A model generated the notes under the pieces. It saw only the letters and a list, made by a program, of their open reading frames with translations, ran no database searches and was not told where the DNA came from. A program made the translations under genes and the position numbers. From an uncultured Chryseobacterium sp. (GTDB lineage: Bacteria; Bacteroidota; Bacteroidia; Flavobacteriales; Weeksellaceae): a stretch of DNA of 15,132 bases. The stretch spans positions 1 to 15,132 of the forward strand of contig NZ_CAKZIK010000052.1 in the NCBI RefSeq assembly GCF_936933875.1, read 5' to 3'. Of this stretch, positions 12,584-15,132 are shown one piece after another. Each line of letters starts with the position of its first letter. Position 1 is the stretch's first letter.

Positions 12584-12591
12584 TATTTTTG
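12584..12591 (+). promoter_or_regulatory. Minus-7 box of the valS promoter
   Basis: TATTTTTG lies 28 bases before the valS ATG and fits TAnnTTTG. It is divergent from the DUF1573 promoter, with about 40 bases between the two boxes. Confidence 0.6.
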
Positions 12592-12619
12592 CAAATTGTA
12601 AGCCAAAAAGAAAGATTTT

Positions 12620-15132
12620 ATGCAGATTTCAGAAAAATATAATCCACCGGAAACCGAACAGAAATGGTACAGTTACTGGCAGGAAAATAAGTATTTTCAT
12701 TCTAATCCGGACGAAAGGCCGCCCTACACAATTGTGATTCCGCCGCCAAACGTTACAGGAATTCTTCACATGGGACATATGCTGAACAATACGTTGCAGG
12801 ATGTTTTGGTCAGAAGGGCAAGAATGAAGGGCTTTAACGCACTTTGGGTTCCGGGAACGGATCACGCTTCTATTGCTACCGAAGCCAAAGTGGTGGCAAA
12901 ACTGAAATCAGAAGGCATCAATAAATCTGATATTAGTCGTGAAGAATTTTTGAAACATGCATGGGATTGGACCGACAAATACGGCGGAACAATTTTAGAA
13001 CAGTTGAAAAAATTGGGTTGTTCCTGCGACTGGGACAGAACACGCTTCACGATGGAGCCAAAACTTTCGCAGCAGGTAATTAAATCTTTTGTGGATTTAT
13101 ACAATAAAGGTTTGATTTACCGCGGTTACCGAATGGTGAACTGGGATCCGGAAGCGAAAACTAATATTTCGGATGAGGAAGTAATTTTCAAAGAACAAAA
13201 CGGAAAATTATTTTATCTAAAATATCAAATTGAAGGTTCTGAAGATTTTCTTTCTGTAGCAACAACGCGTCCTGAAACGATTTTCGGCGACACTGCCGTT
13301 TGTATCAATCCGAATGATGAAAGATACGCTCATTTAAAGGGTAAAAACGTCATCGTTCCGATTGCAAACCGCGTTATTCCAATTATTGAAGACGATTATG
13401 TAGATATTGAATTTGGAACAGGAGCACTGAAAATTACGCCGGCTCACGATACCAATGATTACGAAATCGGTCAGCGTCACCAACTTCCAATGATTGATTC
13501 TTTGGATGACGATGCGAATTTGAATCAGCACGGTCTGCATTACAACGGACAAAACCGTTTCGAAGTTCGTAAAGCGATTTCCAAAGAACTGGAAGAAAAA
13601 GGTTTGTTGCTGAAAGCCGAAGATTACGTCAATAAAGTAGGAACTTCCGAAAGAACAGGTGCTGTTATAGAACCTAAAATTTCGCAACAATGGTTCCTGA
13701 AGATGGCAGATATTGCAAAGCCTGCTTTGGATGTGGTAATGAATGACGAGGTGAAATTCCACCCTGAAAAATTCAAAAATACCTATAAACATTGGATGGA
13801 AAACATCCGCGATTGGAATATTTCGCGTCAATTGTGGTGGGGACAGCAAATACCTGCTTATTATTTTGGTGAAGGCGAAAACGATTTTGTTGTTGCTGAA
13901 ACCATTGAGGAAGCGCTTCAATTAGCACAACAAAAAACTAATAACTTTCAACTGAAATCTGATAACTTAAGACAAGATGAAGATGCTTTAGATACCTGGT
14001 TTTCTTCTTGGTTATGGCCAATGTCAGTTTTCGATGGAATGTTGGATGAGAATAACGAGGACATCAAATATTATTATCCAACTTCAGATTTGATAACCGG
14101 TCCGGATATTATTTTCTTCTGGGTTGCAAGAATGATTATGGCCGGAATTGAATGGCGTGGCGAAGTTCCGTTTAAAAATGTGTATTTCACAGGAATTGTT
14201 CGTGATAAGCAACGCCGAAAAATGTCGAAATCCTTGGGGAACTCACCCGATCCAATCGAATTGATTGAAAAATACGGTGCAGACGGCGTTCGTGTAGGAA
14301 TTTTGTTGAGTTCTGCTGCCGGAAATGATCTGTTGTTTGATGAAGATTTAATGTTGCAGGGAAGAAATTTCGCGACCAAAATTTGGAACGCTTACCGATT
14401 GATTCAAGGTTGGAATAAAGAAGATAAACCGGCAAACGAAGCAGAAAATAATACGATTGAATGGTTCGGAAATCAACTCAATAAAACCATTGTTGAAATT
14501 GATGATCAGTTTTCAAAATTCAGAATTTCGGACGGATTGCATTTGATTTACAAACTCATTTGGGACGATTTCTGTTCGTGGTATCTGGAAGCTATTAAAC
14601 CTAATTACGGCGAAGGTATTTCTCAAGAAGTTTACGATAAAACAATCGCTTATTTTGAGGAACTGATGAAGTTGCTTCATCCGTTTATGCCTTTCCTAAC
14701 CGAAGAATTATGGCAAAATATTGCGGAAAGAACTCCTGAAAACGCGTTAATTATTTCTCAGCAGAAAAAAGCTGAAAATGTTAATAATAAAAAACTCGAA
14801 GAGTTCGATTTTGCCAAAGAACTGATTTCCGGAGTAAGAAATTACCGCCAAAGCAAAGGAATTTCTCCAAGAGAAGAAGCGGTTGTTTATACGAATGCAT
14901 TATCGTTTGAAAACGAAGCCATCATTAGAAAACTGGCCAATGTTTCGGAGATTAATTTCGCGCAGAAAACCGACAAACCAAGTTTTACTTTCTTGGTAGG
15001 AGCAACAGAAGTTTCTATTCCGTTAAGCGAAAATCTGGATTTGGGCGAAGAAAAAGCCAAAACAGAAGAGGAATTGAAATATTTAAAAGCCCTCCAGGTT
15101 CCAGAAATGTCTACCTTTTTGAGGGGAGGATG
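12620..15132 (+). CDS. valS: Valyl-tRNA synthetase (3' end outside window, tail abnormal)
   Basis: This class I enzyme charges tRNA-Val. The ATG at 12620 gives MQISEKYNPPETEQKWY, the usual opening. The HIGH motif is H50-M-G-H53 after PPPNVTGIL; the editing (CP1) domain shows TTRPETIFGD (215-224) and GTGALKITPAHD; KMSKS is at 534-538, followed by LGNSPDP. The anticodon-binding domain follows. The reading frame is open for 837 codons to the window edge. Through ELKYLK (to residue 823) it follows the family, where a coiled coil resembling GFLKSVxxKLSNEKFV should come next. Instead it reads ALQVPEMSTFLRGG, which does not resemble that coil and looks like inserted repeat DNA kept in frame. The rest is not visible. 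Confidence 0.96.
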   Translation, partial: MQISEKYNPPETEQKWYSYWQENKYFHSNPDERPPYTIVIPPPNVTGILHMGHMLNNTLQDVLVRRARMKGFNALWVPGTDHASIATEAKVVAKLKSEGINKSDISREEFLKHAWDWTDKYGGTILEQLKKLGCSCDWDRTRFTMEPKLSQQVIKSFVDLYNKGLIYRGYRMVNWDPEAKTNISDEEVIFKEQNGKLFYLKYQIEGSEDFLSVATTRPETIFGDTAVCINPNDERYAHLKGKNVIVPIANRVIPIIEDDYVDIEFGTGALKITPAHDTNDYEIGQRHQLPMIDSLDDDANLNQHGLHYNGQNRFEVRKAISKELEEKGLLLKAEDYVNKVGTSERTGAVIEPKISQQWFLKMADIAKPALDVVMNDEVKFHPEKFKNTYKHWMENIRDWNISRQLWWGQQIPAYYFGEGENDFVVAETIEEALQLAQQKTNNFQLKSDNLRQDEDALDTWFSSWLWPMSVFDGMLDENNEDIKYYYPTSDLITGPDIIFFWVARMIMAGIEWRGEVPFKNVYFTGIVRDKQRRKMSKSLGNSPDPIELIEKYGADGVRVGILLSSAAGNDLLFDEDLMLQGRNFATKIWNAYRLIQGWNKEDKPANEAENNTIEWFGNQLNKTIVEIDDQFSKFRISDGLHLIYKLIWDDFCSWYLEAIKPNYGEGISQEVYDKTIAYFEELMKLLHPFMPFLTEELWQNIAERTPENALIISQQKKAENVNNKKLEEFDFAKELISGVRNYRQSKGISPREEAVVYTNALSFENEAIIRKLANVSEINFAQKTDKPSFTFLVGATEVSIPLSENLDLGEEKAKTEEELKYLKALQVPEMSTFLRGG
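15089..15132. repeat. Possible dispersed repeat inside valS
   Basis: From 15089 the DNA reads CCCTCCAGGTTCCAGAAATG, then TCTACC, TTTTTGAGGGGAGGATG. The arms CCCTCC and GGGGAGG are near inverted complements, and the family protein pattern stops at the same point. Only 44 bases are visible, so this is tentative. Confidence 0.4.

Noticed and set aside
13334..14435. Several minus-strand frames of 80 to 195 codons
   Set aside because: All are antisense to the intact valS frame, which has clear motifs throughout.

Overview
The window looks like chromosome of a flavobacterium, most likely a Chryseobacterium-type Weeksellaceae. The protein families fit this: a panD plus flippase-like pair, ribosomal protein S16 with a long acidic tail, a DUF1573 protein and a class III-like PPK2. 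So do the promoters, which repeatedly show the Bacteroidetes form TTG/TTTG, about 19 bases, TAnnTTTG. Start codons lack Shine-Dalgarno sequences, and the intergenic DNA is A+T-rich and holds degenerate dispersed repeats. Genus placement is an inference from memory of such genomes.

Layout. At 1-34 is the start of an HU gene on the minus strand, with a good promoter. At 423-1805 are panD and a flippase-like membrane protein, then a SlyD-like FKBP isomerase (1887-2387) and its terminator. An M3 oligopeptidase lies on the minus strand (2572-4587) between two repeat-bearing spacers. From 5155 to 7162 are small plus-strand genes: a CopD-like membrane protein, a Gre-like protein, a short nitroreductase and an unknown membrane protein. 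An IS110-family insertion sequence occupies 7149-8388. Then come rpsP, rimM and rnpB (RNase P RNA). On the minus strand are a CPBP protease and PPK2 (an apparent operon) and a secreted DUF1573 protein. Divergent from that is valS, which runs off the right edge.

The main discovery is the IS110 element. Its ends can be set to the base: it split a dispersed flavobacterial repeat, leaving only the dinucleotide AT on both sides. The 222-base non-coding end upstream of the transposase reads as a bridge RNA. It has a 5' hairpin and then two stem-closed loops. The second loop carries a 9-base copy of the IS right end and an 8-base reverse complement of the left end across the core. The first loop carries an 8-base match to one half of the target. 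When the ends are joined in a circle, a -33 TTTG from one end and a TAAGTTTG from the other lie 20 bases apart. That would make a Bacteroidetes-type promoter that exists only in the excised circle and would drive the bridge RNA and transposase. Bridge RNAs are known for IS110 elements; the specific RNA, target and promoter here are read from this sequence.

Other points of note: the valS frame departs from the expected family sequence at about residue 824, probably because of an inserted repeat; the rnpB 3' end overlaps the end of the CPBP protease gene; and several families of degenerate palindromic or short-period repeats fill the spacers.
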